Shown here piece after piece: positions 1 to 8,062 of a stretch of DNA of 64,000 bases (positions within the stretch are counted from its first letter, which is position 1; every line of letters begins with the position of its first letter). The DNA comes from Actinomadura hibisca NBRC 15177 (GTDB taxonomy: Bacteria > Actinomycetota > Actinomycetes > Streptosporangiales > Streptosporangiaceae): the NCBI RefSeq assembly GCF_001552635.1, contig NZ_BCRO01000074.1, forward strand, positions 1-64,000, in the 5' to 3' direction. The notes under the pieces are model-generated. The model saw nothing but the letters and a program-made list of their open reading frames with translations, made no database searches and had not been told where the DNA came from. The translations under genes and the position numbers were made by a program.

Positions 1-69
1 CCCCGGTGGCCGGGGTCGGTGGGCATGTTCGGGCGCGAGGCTGAGGTTGTTGGTCGCGTGGACGAGTAC

Positions 70-1824
70 TCAGGTGATGTCCACGATCGGCAGCCGCAGC
101 GCCCCCGGTGCCTCCGTCGGAACCGTCGGGTTCTTCGGTGCCACCGGACTGATCCTCCGATACGCCGTCCCCAGCTCCGGACGCCCGTCCTCCTCGCCCT
201 TGTTCGGCCACAGCGACATCGCCCGCTCCGCCTGGGCCGTGATCGTCAAGGACGGGTTCACGCCCAGGTTCGCCGAGATCGCCGAGCCGTCCACCACGTG
301 CAGTCCCGGATGCCCGTAGACCCGGTGGTACGCGTCGATCACGCCGTGCTCCGCCGAGTCCCCGATCGCGCAGCCGCCCAGGAAGTGCGCCGTCATCGGG
401 ATGTCGAACAGGTCGCCCCAGCCGCCCCCCGCCATCCCGCCGACCTCCTCCGCCAGCAGCCGGGTCGCCTCGTGGCCCTCCGGCAGCCAGGTCGGGTTCG
501 GTTCGCCGTGGCCCTCCGTCGCGCGCACGTCCCAGCCCAGCGGGCCCTTCTTCGGCTTCAGGGTGATCGAGTTGTCGCGGGTCTGCATCACCAGCGCGAT
601 CACCGTGCGCTCCGACCAGGTCCGCAGGTCGAACAGCTGCGCCAGGTCCTGCGGGCGGCGCGCCATCACGCCCAGGAACTTCGCCCAGCGCGGGCGATGC
701 TTCTCGCCCGGCCGGTCGCCGTCCACCAGCAGCGTCTGCAGGGCGCCCATCAGGTTGTTGCCCTTGCCGTAGCGGACCGGCTCGATGTGCGTGTCGGGCG
801 TCGGGTGGAACGACGACGTGATCGCCACGCCCTTGGAGTAGTCCGGTCCCGCCTTGCCGTTGCGGCGGCCCGCGCCCAGGATCGCCTCGGAGTTCGTGCG
901 GGTCAGCGCGCCCAGGCGGTCGGACAGGAACGGCAGGCGGCCCGTGCTCTTCAGCTTGTGCAGCAGCTTCTGCGTCCCGTAGGTGCCCGCCGCGAACACC
1001 ACCTGCTCGGTCGTGAAGGTCTTCCGGTTGCGGCCGAACGAGCCGGTCCGCACGATCTCCACCTCGTACCCGCCGCCCGGCAGCGGCGTCACGTGCGTGA
1101 CGCGGCTGAGCGGCATGATCCGCGCGCCCGCCCTCTCCGCCAGGTACAGGTAGTTCTCGGTCAGCATGTTCTTGGACCCGTGCGGGCAGCCCACCATGCA
1201 GTTGCCGCACTCGTTGCAGCCGCGCCGCGCCGGGCCCGCGCCGCCGAAGTACGGGTCCGGGCTCGTCACGCCGGGGCCGTCGCCGAAGTACACGCCGACC
1301 GGGGTCTTGACGTAGGTGTCGCCCTTCCCCATCCGGTCGGCGACCCGCTTCATGACCTCGTCGGCCTCGGTCGTGGTCGGGTTCTGGACGACGCCGAGCA
1401 TGCGCCTGGCCTGGTCGTAGTGCGGCGCCAGCTCGTCCTGCCAGTCGGTGATGTGCGCCCACTGCCGGTCCTGGAAGAACGGCTTGGGCGGCACGTACAG
1501 CGTGTTGGCGTAGTTCAGCGAGCCGCCGCCCACGCCCGCCCCGGCCAGCACCATGACGCGGCTGGCCTTCGCGCCGCGGATCACGTGGATGCGCTGGATG
1601 CCGGTCAGGCCCAGCGCCGGCGCCCAGATGTAGCGGGAGACCCGCCAGTTGGTCTTGGGCAGCTCCGGGTGCCGGGTGCCGGGCGCGTCGTTCCGGCCGG
1701 TGTCGTAGCGGCGGCCCGCCTCGATCACCCCGACCTTGTAGCCCTTCTCGGTGAGCCGCAGCGCGGTCACGCTGCCGCCGAAGCCCGAGCCGACGACCAG
1801 GACGTCGTAGTCGAATGCCGTCAT
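70..1824 (-). CDS. GMC-family FAD oxidoreductase, ChoD (cholesterol oxidase)-like
   Basis: A 584-residue flavoprotein predicted to oxidise an alcohol or sterol-like substrate using FAD. The N-terminus has a Rossmann dinucleotide-binding motif, VVGSGFGGS (about residues 10-18), followed by a second GMC signature, GAGVGGGSLNYANT. The C-terminus has DGSAISANLGVNPSLT, as in GMC/cholesterol oxidase enzymes. A four-cysteine motif, C203-x2-C206-x2-C209-x3-C213-P, resembles a ferredoxin cluster ligand set. The ATG at 1824 is chosen because it overlaps the stop of the upstream aldehyde dehydrogenase as ATGA, which implies translational coupling. The longer reading frame upstream is a shadow of that dehydrogenase. 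The gene lies beside guaB3/guaB, as choD does in Mycobacterium (recalled synteny). The substrate is not visible in the sequence; a sterol or other secondary alcohol is inference. Confidence 0.88.
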   Translation of the reverse strand: MTAFDYDVLVVGSGFGGSVTALRLTEKGYKVGVIEAGRRYDTGRNDAPGTRHPELPKTNWRVSRYIWAPALGLTGIQRIHVIRGAKASRVMVLAGAGVGGGSLNYANTLYVPPKPFFQDRQWAHITDWQDELAPHYDQARRMLGVVQNPTTTEADEVMKRVADRMGKGDTYVKTPVGVYFGDGPGVTSPDPYFGGAGPARRGCNECGNCMVGCPHGSKNMLTENYLYLAERAGARIMPLSRVTHVTPLPGGGYEVEIVRTGSFGRNRKTFTTEQVVFAAGTYGTQKLLHKLKSTGRLPFLSDRLGALTRTNSEAILGAGRRNGKAGPDYSKGVAITSSFHPTPDTHIEPVRYGKGNNLMGALQTLLVDGDRPGEKHRPRWAKFLGVMARRPQDLAQLFDLRTWSERTVIALVMQTRDNSITLKPKKGPLGWDVRATEGHGEPNPTWLPEGHEATRLLAEEVGGMAGGGWGDLFDIPMTAHFLGGCAIGDSAEHGVIDAYHRVYGHPGLHVVDGSAISANLGVNPSLTITAQAERAMSLWPNKGEEDGRPELGTAYRRISPVAPKNPTVPTEAPGALRLPIVDIT

Positions 1825-3401
1825 TTGATCCGCAACCTCTTCATGACCTTGATGCCGTTGGACATGAGCCCGGCGAAGGTGTCGAAGGAGACGTTGCCGG
1901 GCGGCTCCAGGTCCATCAGGTGCTGGCTGGCGACGGTCTGGACCTCGGTGAACTTCAGCAGCCCCTCGGACCCGTGCCGGCGGCCGACGCCCGACTGCTT
2001 GAAGCCGCCCATCGGGGCGTCGTAGGAGGCGTAGGCCGCGCCGAAGCCGTCGTTGATGTTGACGGTGCCGGCCTGGATGCGGGCGGCCACGCGGCGGCCG
2101 TGCGCGACGTCGCGGGTCCACACCGAGGCGTTCAGGCCGTACTCGGTGTCGTTGGCGCGCGCGATGACTTCGTCCTCGTCGCGGAACCTGTACACCGACA
2201 CGACCGGGCCGAACGTCTCGTTCGCGCACAGGTCCATGTCGCCGGTCACGTTCTCCAGCACGGTCGGCTCGTAGAACAGCGGGCCGACGTCGGGCCGGGC
2301 CCGGCCCCCGGCGAGGACGGTCGCGCCCTCCTTGACGGCCTGCTCGACGTGCGCGGTGACGGCTTCGAGCTGGCGGGCGTGGGTCAGCGAGCCCATCTGC
2401 GCCTGGAAGTCCAGGCCGGTGCCCAGCTTCATCTCGCGGGCCAGCTCGGCGAAGCGCGGCACGAAGCGGTCGTAGACGTCCTCGTGCACGTACAGGCGCT
2501 CGATGGAGATGCACAGCTGCCCGGCGTTGGTGAAGCAGGCGCGCAGCGCGCCGCGGGCGGTGCGCTCGACGTCGGCGTCCGCCAGGACGATCATCGGGTT
2601 CTTGCCGCCGAGCTCCAGCGAGTAGTTCACCAGGCGCGGCGCGACCTTGGCCGCGATCGCCTTGCCGCCCCGCGTGGAGCCGGTGAACGACACGTAGTCG
2701 GCGTTCTCGATCAGCGGGTCGCCGATCTCGGCCGGGTCGCCCACCACGACCTGCCACAGGTCCTTCGGCAGCCCGAGCGCGACCAGCAGGTCCAGCACCC
2801 ACAGGCTGGACAGGCAGGTCTGGGTGTCGGGCTTGTGGACGACGGCGTTGCCCGCCATCAGCGCGGGCGCGATGTCGCTGGCGCCGAGCGCGAACGGGTA
2901 GTTCCAGGGCGCGATCAGCCCGACGACGCCCTTGGGGTGCCGCAGCTCCTGCACGCGCGTGAGGCCGGGCATCATGCCCTGGCGGCGCTTGGGCTTGAGC
3001 AGCTTGTCGGCGCGGCGCGCGTAGTACAGCGAGCACAGCGCCACGTCGAGGAACTCCTCCATCGCGTGGCGGCGGGCCTTGCCGGTCTCCAGCTGGATGA
3101 CGTCGAGGATCTCGTCGCGACGGGCCACCAGCGCCTCGGCCAGCCGCAGGAACGGCTTGGCGCGCTCGGCGGGCGGCAGCGCGGCCCAGGCGCGCTGGGC
3201 GACGCGGGCGCGCGCGTAGGCGGCGTGCACGTCGGCGGCGCTGGACAGCGGGATCGTGGCCAGCGGCTCACCGGTGAACGGGGTGGGGATCGTGGCCGTC
3301 TCGGTGCCGCCGGAAGCGACGTGCGAGGTCAGCCGCTCGATCAGGTTCTGGGGGAGCTTGTGCGCCGTCGCGCCTTTGGCGGGAACCGTCGGGGATGCCA
3401 T
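1821..3401 (-). CDS. Aldehyde dehydrogenase, succinate-semialdehyde dehydrogenase (GabD2)-like
   Basis: A 526-residue NAD(P)+-dependent aldehyde dehydrogenase. Visible motifs are APWNYPF (catalytic Asn167), GSTRGGK in the cofactor fold, SLELGGKNP with general base Glu263, and NAGQLC with nucleophile Cys297. Overall similarity is to the succinic-semialdehyde dehydrogenase branch, but the true substrate is uncertain. The ATG at 3401 is chosen over an in-frame start nine codons upstream because it gives a normal family N-terminus. The gene overlaps the downstream GMC oxidoreductase by four bases (ATGA). An alcohol-oxidising enzyme would therefore be co-translated with an enzyme able to oxidise the aldehyde product, suggesting a two-step alcohol-to-acid route. 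A TetR regulator is divergent on the other side and probably controls the pair. Confidence 0.9.
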   Translation of the reverse strand: MASPTVPAKGATAHKLPQNLIERLTSHVASGGTETATIPTPFTGEPLATIPLSSAADVHAAYARARVAQRAWAALPPAERAKPFLRLAEALVARRDEILDVIQLETGKARRHAMEEFLDVALCSLYYARRADKLLKPKRRQGMMPGLTRVQELRHPKGVVGLIAPWNYPFALGASDIAPALMAGNAVVHKPDTQTCLSSLWVLDLLVALGLPKDLWQVVVGDPAEIGDPLIENADYVSFTGSTRGGKAIAAKVAPRLVNYSLELGGKNPMIVLADADVERTARGALRACFTNAGQLCISIERLYVHEDVYDRFVPRFAELAREMKLGTGLDFQAQMGSLTHARQLEAVTAHVEQAVKEGATVLAGGRARPDVGPLFYEPTVLENVTGDMDLCANETFGPVVSVYRFRDEDEVIARANDTEYGLNASVWTRDVAHGRRVAARIQAGTVNINDGFGAAYASYDAPMGGFKQSGVGRRHGSEGLLKFTEVQTVASQHLMDLEPPGNVSFDTFAGLMSNGIKVMKRLRIK

Positions 3402-3656
3402 GAAAGCAGGGTATGACCAGGTGGCCACCCCTGGCTACCCGCCAGTAATCAGGCACTTGCGGTGATGTGTACCACATTCTCCGAATTGTTGCTCTTGTTG
3501 TGGTTCCAAACGGTAAACCCGGCGTTCCACTACCGGCCGTCTTGCCGAAGCCGGGGACTGACCATGACCTGTCGGTGTATTCCGGAATCAGGAGAGACGA
3601 CGGAGACAGCCGGACGGCGCAGGGCGGCGGCGCGCGCCGCGACGGAAGGGTGGCAC
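3402..3656. promoter_or_regulatory. Divergent promoter region between aldehyde dehydrogenase and tetR
   Basis: This 255-base spacer must carry the start signals for the dehydrogenase/oxidoreductase pair (minus) and for tetR (plus). It is locally AT-richer around 3465-3530. A perfect 10-base palindrome, ATTCCGGAAT, sits at about 3579-3588, some 70 bases before the tetR start, and is a candidate operator half-site. A GGAAGG ribosome site lies just before the tetR ATG. The operator assignment is inference only. Confidence 0.4.
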
Positions 3657-4397
3657 ATGACCGACGCACCGAACGGCGCCCGCGGGAGCGCTCCCGCGGC
3701 CGGACCGGCCAAGGGCGACGCCACGGGAGGGCGCGCGGCCGTCCCGGGAGCCGTGCCCGGTGCCCGGAGCGGCGGCCCCCAGGGCGGCGCCCGCCGGGAG
3801 CGCCGCGAGCAGACCCGCGCCGCCCTGCTCGCCGCCGCGCAACGCCTGTGGGCCGAGCGCGGCATCCACGGCGCCTCGCTGGACGACATCGCGGCGTCGG
3901 CGGGCCTCACCAAGGGAGCGGTCTACTCCAACTTCGCGGGCAAGACCGACCTGCTGCTCGCGCTGCTGGAGCGCTATACCGAGGAGCGGCTGGGCACGGA
4001 GGTGTGCGACGAGCTGCGCGACACGGCCCGTCCCGCCGAGGAGCGCCTGGAGGGCGTCGGCCGGACCTTCGCGCGCCACCTGTCCGGCGACGACTCGCGG
4101 CTGGTGGCGCTGCTGCTGATGGAGTTCTGGCTGTACGGGATGCGCGACTACGCGGCGGGATGGCGGATCGCGGACTGGTACGCGGAGCGGCGCGGGCACC
4201 TGGCGCGGTGCCTGGACGACGCCGAGGGGGTCACGGCGGCCGACCGGGCGTCGCTGGCCATCGCGCTGGACTTCGGCCTGGCCTTCCAGCACCTGCTGGA
4301 CCCGGACCGGGTGCCCGCCGACCTGTACACGACGGGGTTGCGGCTGCTGCTGGGCGGCAGCGTCCCCGGAACGGCGGAAGGCCCGCGCGATCGGTGA
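3657..4397 (+). CDS. TetR/AcrR-family transcriptional regulator
   Basis: A 246-residue repressor-type regulator. The first 45 or so residues are a Gly/Ala/Pro-rich tail. The canonical TetR helix-turn-helix follows at about residues 50-100, with EQTRAALLAAAQRLWAERGI, then SLDDIAASAGLTKGAVYSNF and the KTDLLLALL cap. The C-terminal ligand/dimer domain is of ordinary length. The ATG at 3657 is preceded by GGAAGGG at a suitable distance; the longer frame upstream lacks a ribosome site. It is transcribed away from the aldehyde dehydrogenase/GMC oxidoreductase operon, so autoregulation plus control of that operon in response to a hydrophobic substrate is the simplest inference. The stop codon lies inside a terminator hairpin. 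Confidence 0.9.
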   Translation: MTDAPNGARGSAPAAGPAKGDATGGRAAVPGAVPGARSGGPQGGARRERREQTRAALLAAAQRLWAERGIHGASLDDIAASAGLTKGAVYSNFAGKTDLLLALLERYTEERLGTEVCDELRDTARPAEERLEGVGRTFARHLSGDDSRLVALLLMEFWLYGMRDYAAGWRIADWYAERRGHLARCLDDAEGVTAADRASLAIALDFGLAFQHLLDPDRVPADLYTTGLRLLLGGSVPGTAEGPRDR

Positions 4398-4410
4398 TCA
4401 CGCGGGCCTT
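4380..4410. terminator. Bidirectional hairpin between tetR and phospholipase-D-like gene
   Basis: Perfect 8-bp stem GGCCCGCG (4380-4387) with CGCGGGCC (4401-4408), followed by TT. It overlaps the tetR stop and lies about 50 bases beyond the end of the convergent gene, so it can serve both transcripts. Confidence 0.6.
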
Positions 4411-4457
4411 CGGAAAGCCGGTCCCACGCCGGGCGCGGGCCGTCGAGATGGTTCCGG

Positions 4458-5903
4458 TCATGCGCCGGGCGCGGGCTCCTCGGTGACGATCGGGTCCGGG
4501 GAACCGTTCGCCGGGGGCCGGACGTCCTCGGCGGGAGGCGTCCCGGTGGTGCCCTCGGTCGGGGGCAGCTCGGCCTCCTTCGACGGGGCCGCGGCCTCCC
4601 GGTCGCTCTCCTGGGCGTTGTCCGGCACGATCGGCGGCGCGATCAGCGGGCTCATCGAGAGCCGGCCCTTGGCGGCGGCGAACACCAGGTTGAAGTTGCT
4701 GAGGTAGCGGCCGTAGGTCCAGGCGTGGTCGATGGTGATCATCGCCTCGTCGTTCCAGCGCAGCGCGTCCCAGGTGTAGCTGTGGCTGCCGGTCAGCACC
4801 AGCCGGTGCCGCTTGCCGTAGTACAGGCCGTCGATCAGCAGGTACTTGGAGTGCGCGTGCTGCTTCTGGGCGCCGGTGAAGTAGCGCACCTCGGGGCCCT
4901 TGTTGCGGCCGGGCCTGGTCAGGTCCTGGGCCGCCGTGCCGCCGAAGCTGCCCGCGACCATCTTCACGTGGCAGCCCTGGTCGTCCAGCGCCGACAACTT
5001 CCGCGCGATGTGCTGCCGGGCCATCAGCCCCATGGTGACGTTGATCCAGGTCTTGCCGCCGGTGCAGCTCACCTTGTCCAGCACGTCCAGGATGGGGTCG
5101 CCGGTGGCCTTGGGGAAGAAGCTGGTCTTGCGGAACCCGGCGTTGTAGGTCCGCCAGTAGTTCGCGTTGACCTTGCGCTTGGCGAGATCGTAGAAGTACG
5201 TGCGGTAGGCGGTGTAGATGCGCGCGTCGGTGGAGGTGTAGGAGTCGTTGTACTGGTTGTACATGCCGCCGGTGGCGTTGCCGGAGGTCTGCACGACCAC
5301 GTTGCGCGAGTCGTAGGTGTGGGAGAAGGCGTAGAACTTGTTGTGGTTCTTGCTCCACTGCCCCTTGACGGCGGGCGCGATGCAGCCGCGGCCCCGGGGG
5401 CACAGCAGGACCCACGAGCGGTTCTTGGTGCTGGTGCCCAGGTTGCGCTTCAGGTAGTCGTACACGTGCACCCGTGACGACCGGGTGTTGGAGTCCAGCA
5501 CCAGGCGGACCTTGACCCCGCGCTTGTGGGCGGCCACCAGCTCCTTGGCCATGCCGTCGGTCTGGAGCCGGAACAGCGAGACGTCGATCTCCGCGCCCTT
5601 GGGCGTGTTCCGGATCAACTTCTTGACGTAGAGGTCGATCGCGCCCTGCTGGCTGGTGTTGCCGGTGGGCCAGTTGAACCGGGGCCCCTGCGCGACGTAG
5701 TAGCGCTTCTTCTTCTTGCTGCTGGTCGGCTTACTCGGCGCCTTGACCTTGTTCCCGCCCGGCGAGCCGTAGTTGACCGCGGGGTCCAGACGGGGTTCGG
5801 GCGCCGCGGCGGACGCGGCCGACGCCGTCGTCACACCCGCTGAGGTCACCACCGCCGCCAGGAACAGTCCCCCGGACGCGAACGCCAGTCGCCGCACTGC
5901 CAT
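4458..5903 (-). CDS. Secreted phospholipase D-like domain protein
   Basis: A 481-residue exported protein. It has a Sec signal (MAVRR, hydrophobic core about residues 6-20, Ala-rich cleavage region near 28-33), a Lys/Ser-rich linker, and two phospholipase-D-type half domains. The C-terminal HKD motif is intact (H351-S-K353-YLLI-D358) and followed by GSHSYTWDAL. The N-terminal motif reads H187-N-K189-FYAF-S, with Ser where Asp is usual. The last 70 residues are acidic and Pro-rich. The family hydrolyses phosphodiester bonds in phospholipids or nucleic acids; which one applies here is unknown. The ATG at 5903 starts directly at the signal peptide. It is monocistronic, convergent with tetR, and likely acts at the cell surface or outside. 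Confidence 0.85.
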   Translation of the reverse strand: MAVRRLAFASGGLFLAAVVTSAGVTTASAASAAAPEPRLDPAVNYGSPGGNKVKAPSKPTSSKKKKRYYVAQGPRFNWPTGNTSQQGAIDLYVKKLIRNTPKGAEIDVSLFRLQTDGMAKELVAAHKRGVKVRLVLDSNTRSSRVHVYDYLKRNLGTSTKNRSWVLLCPRGRGCIAPAVKGQWSKNHNKFYAFSHTYDSRNVVVQTSGNATGGMYNQYNDSYTSTDARIYTAYRTYFYDLAKRKVNANYWRTYNAGFRKTSFFPKATGDPILDVLDKVSCTGGKTWINVTMGLMARQHIARKLSALDDQGCHVKMVAGSFGGTAAQDLTRPGRNKGPEVRYFTGAQKQHAHSKYLLIDGLYYGKRHRLVLTGSHSYTWDALRWNDEAMITIDHAWTYGRYLSNFNLVFAAAKGRLSMSPLIAPPIVPDNAQESDREAAAPSKEAELPPTEGTTGTPPAEDVRPPANGSPDPIVTEEPAPGA

Positions 5904-6050
5904 CTCCCGTCTGCCGGCCCCCTTGACCGGTCGAAGATCGGAAGATTAGCAGTTATTTACCCTTTAACCACTTCGATCACATAGGGCGGCTTTTGCCACT
6001 TCTGGTCACGGGGCAAAGGGGGGCAGGTCAGGCGGCCGGGAGCAAAAACG

Positions 6051-6106
6051 CGCGTGCCCTTTCTCACTCGCTCACCTGACGGCTCACGAGTGGGAAAGGG
6101 CACGCG
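6051..6106 (-). terminator. Rho-independent terminator of glpD
   Basis: Long hairpin with arms 6051-6067 and 6090-6106 (17 bp, one mismatch). Read on the minus strand it is followed by CGCGTTTTTGC, giving a U-tract. It lies about 65 bases after the glpD stop codon. Confidence 0.8.
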
Positions 6107-6171
6107 GTAGGGGTGCGGTGCGATGGCGGGGTCGGGGGCAGCGCGGTGGCGGATGTGGAGTGTGGGCTCCG

Positions 6172-7911
6172 TTACGGGGTCGCCGTCGGGACGATGTCCG
6201 GGGCGCCCCGGCGGCGGGCGTCCGCCTCCTGGTCGTCCTCCTGTGTCTGCGAGGCCCGTTCCGCCTCGATCCGCTTCCGGTAGTACTCGATCTCCCGGTC
6301 GCGCTGCTTCTTCGACCAGCCCAGCACCGGCATCAGCAGGTCGGCCGCCTCCTGCGCCACGCCGACGCCCCGGTCCCACGTCTCGATCGAGATCCGCGTG
6401 CGGCGGGCCAGCACGTCGTTCAGGTGCCGGGCGCCCTCGTGCGTCGCCGCGTAGACGATCTCGGCGCGCAGGTAGTCGTCGGCCCCGTTCAGCGGCTTGC
6501 CGAGGTCCGGGCGTTCGGCGATCAGGCCCAGCAGGTCGTCCACCAGCGTCCCGTAGCGGCGCATCAGGTGCTCGATCCGCGCCACGTGCAGCTTCGACTT
6601 CGTGGCCAGGCGGTGGCGCGCGTTCCACATCGCCTGGAAGCCCTCGCCGCCCACCAGCGCGACCCGGTCGGTGCACGACTCGGCCACCTTGCCGTCCAGG
6701 CCGTGCGCCACCGCGTCGATCGCGTCCTTGGCCATCACCCGGTAGGTCGTGTACTTGCCGCCCGCCACCAGCACCAGGCCCGGGACCGGGTGCGCCACGA
6801 TGTGCTCGCGCGACAGCTTGGAGGTCTCCTCGCTCTCCCCCGACAGCAGCGGGCGCAGCCCCGCGTACACGCCCTCCACGTCGTCGTGGGTGAGGGGCGT
6901 GGTCAGCACCGAGTTGACGTGCTCCAGCACGTAGTCGATGTCGGCCTTCGACGCCGCCGGGTGCGCCTTGTCCAGGTCCCAGGCGGTGTCGGTGGTCCCG
7001 ATGATCCAGTGACGGCCCCACGGGATCACGAACAGCACCGACTTCTCGGTGCGCAGCAGGATGCCCGTCGCCGAGTGGATGCGGTCCTTCGGCACCACCA
7101 GGTGGATGCCCTTGGACGCCTTCACGTGGATCTGGCCCCGGCCGCCCACCAGTTCCTGGATGTCGTCGGTCCACACGCCGGTCGCGTTCACCACCTGCTT
7201 GGCGCGCACCTCGCTGGTCGTGCCGTTCTCCAGGTCGCGGACGCGCAGGCCCGTCACGCGCTCGCCCTCGCGCAGGAACCCCACGCACTGCGTGCGCGAG
7301 ACGATGTCCGCGCCGTACTCGGCGGCCGTGCGCAGCGCCATCATCACGAAGCGCGCGTCGTCCACCTGCGCGTCCCACAGCTGGATCGCGCCGACGAACG
7401 ACGACCGCTTCAGCGACGGCGCCAGCTTCAACGCGCCCCGCCGCGTCAGGTGCCGGTGGTGCGGGACGCCCCGCGTGCTGCCCATCTGGAAGGCCAGCGC
7501 GTCGTACAGCGCCACCCCCGCGCCGAAGTAGCCGCGCTCCCACACCCGCCGCGTCGTCGGCAGCAGGAACGGCACCGGCCGCACCAGGTGCGGCGCGATC
7601 CGCTGGAGCAGCAGGCTCCGCTCGGTCAGCGCCTCCCGCACCAGGTCGAAGTTGTACTGCTCCAGGTAGCGCAGCCCGCCGTGGATCAGCTTGGAGGAGC
7701 GCGAGGAGGTGCCGGAGGCGAAGTCGCGGGCCTCGACGACGGCCACCGACAGCCCCCGGGTCGCCGCGTCCAGCGCCGCGCCCGCGCCGACGATCCCGGC
7801 GCCGACCACCACGACGTCGTACTCCTCCCGCGCCATCCGGTCCAGCGCGGTCGCGCGCTCGGCCGGGCCGAGGCGCGAGCTGCCCAGTCCGGTCACCGGT
7901 GATCCCGTCAT
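6172..7911 (-). CDS. glpD: Aerobic glycerol-3-phosphate dehydrogenase
   Basis: A 579-residue FAD-dependent enzyme that oxidises sn-glycerol 3-phosphate to dihydroxyacetone phosphate and passes electrons to membrane quinones. It shows the N-terminal FAD motif YDVVVVGAGIVGAG (about residues 31-44), the family signature SSRSSKLIHGGLRYLEQYNF, and IIGTTDTAWD. Length matches the GlpD family with its C-terminal cap domain. The ATG at 7911 is preceded by GGGGGA at good spacing; an in-frame start 21 codons upstream has no such site. No glpF or glpK is adjacent, so it is an isolated catabolic gene, although a phospholipid-cleaving protein lies directly downstream. It ends in a strong terminator. Confidence 0.95.
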   Translation of the reverse strand: MTGSPVTGLGSSRLGPAERATALDRMAREEYDVVVVGAGIVGAGAALDAATRGLSVAVVEARDFASGTSSRSSKLIHGGLRYLEQYNFDLVREALTERSLLLQRIAPHLVRPVPFLLPTTRRVWERGYFGAGVALYDALAFQMGSTRGVPHHRHLTRRGALKLAPSLKRSSFVGAIQLWDAQVDDARFVMMALRTAAEYGADIVSRTQCVGFLREGERVTGLRVRDLENGTTSEVRAKQVVNATGVWTDDIQELVGGRGQIHVKASKGIHLVVPKDRIHSATGILLRTEKSVLFVIPWGRHWIIGTTDTAWDLDKAHPAASKADIDYVLEHVNSVLTTPLTHDDVEGVYAGLRPLLSGESEETSKLSREHIVAHPVPGLVLVAGGKYTTYRVMAKDAIDAVAHGLDGKVAESCTDRVALVGGEGFQAMWNARHRLATKSKLHVARIEHLMRRYGTLVDDLLGLIAERPDLGKPLNGADDYLRAEIVYAATHEGARHLNDVLARRTRISIETWDRGVGVAQEAADLLMPVLGWSKKQRDREIEYYRKRIEAERASQTQEDDQEADARRRGAPDIVPTATP

Positions 7912-8016
7912 CGCGATTCCCCCTGTGCGGTTGGCTGTCCAGCGGTACCTACCCAACAGTAGGGAGCGCTCCACGCGCGGGCCACCGATTCATCGCGCGT
8001 TCACGCCGGGGACGCC

Positions 8017-8052
8017 GGAGGGGCGGCGCCGGTGCCCCGGCGCAGCCCCTCC
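8017..8052 (-). terminator. Possible hairpin terminator after guaB3
   Basis: 8-bp stem GGAGGGGC (8017-8024) with GCCCCTCC (8045-8052), immediately after the guaB3 stop. There is no clear U-tract, so termination strength is uncertain. Confidence 0.4.
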
Positions 8053-8062
8053 GCGTGTCGTC

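Noticed and set aside
19..2025. 668-codon open frame on the plus strand
   Set aside because: It is antisense to the GMC oxidoreductase and full of Arg/Ala/Pro/His, as expected from the complement of G+C-rich codons; it has no ribosome site or family motif.
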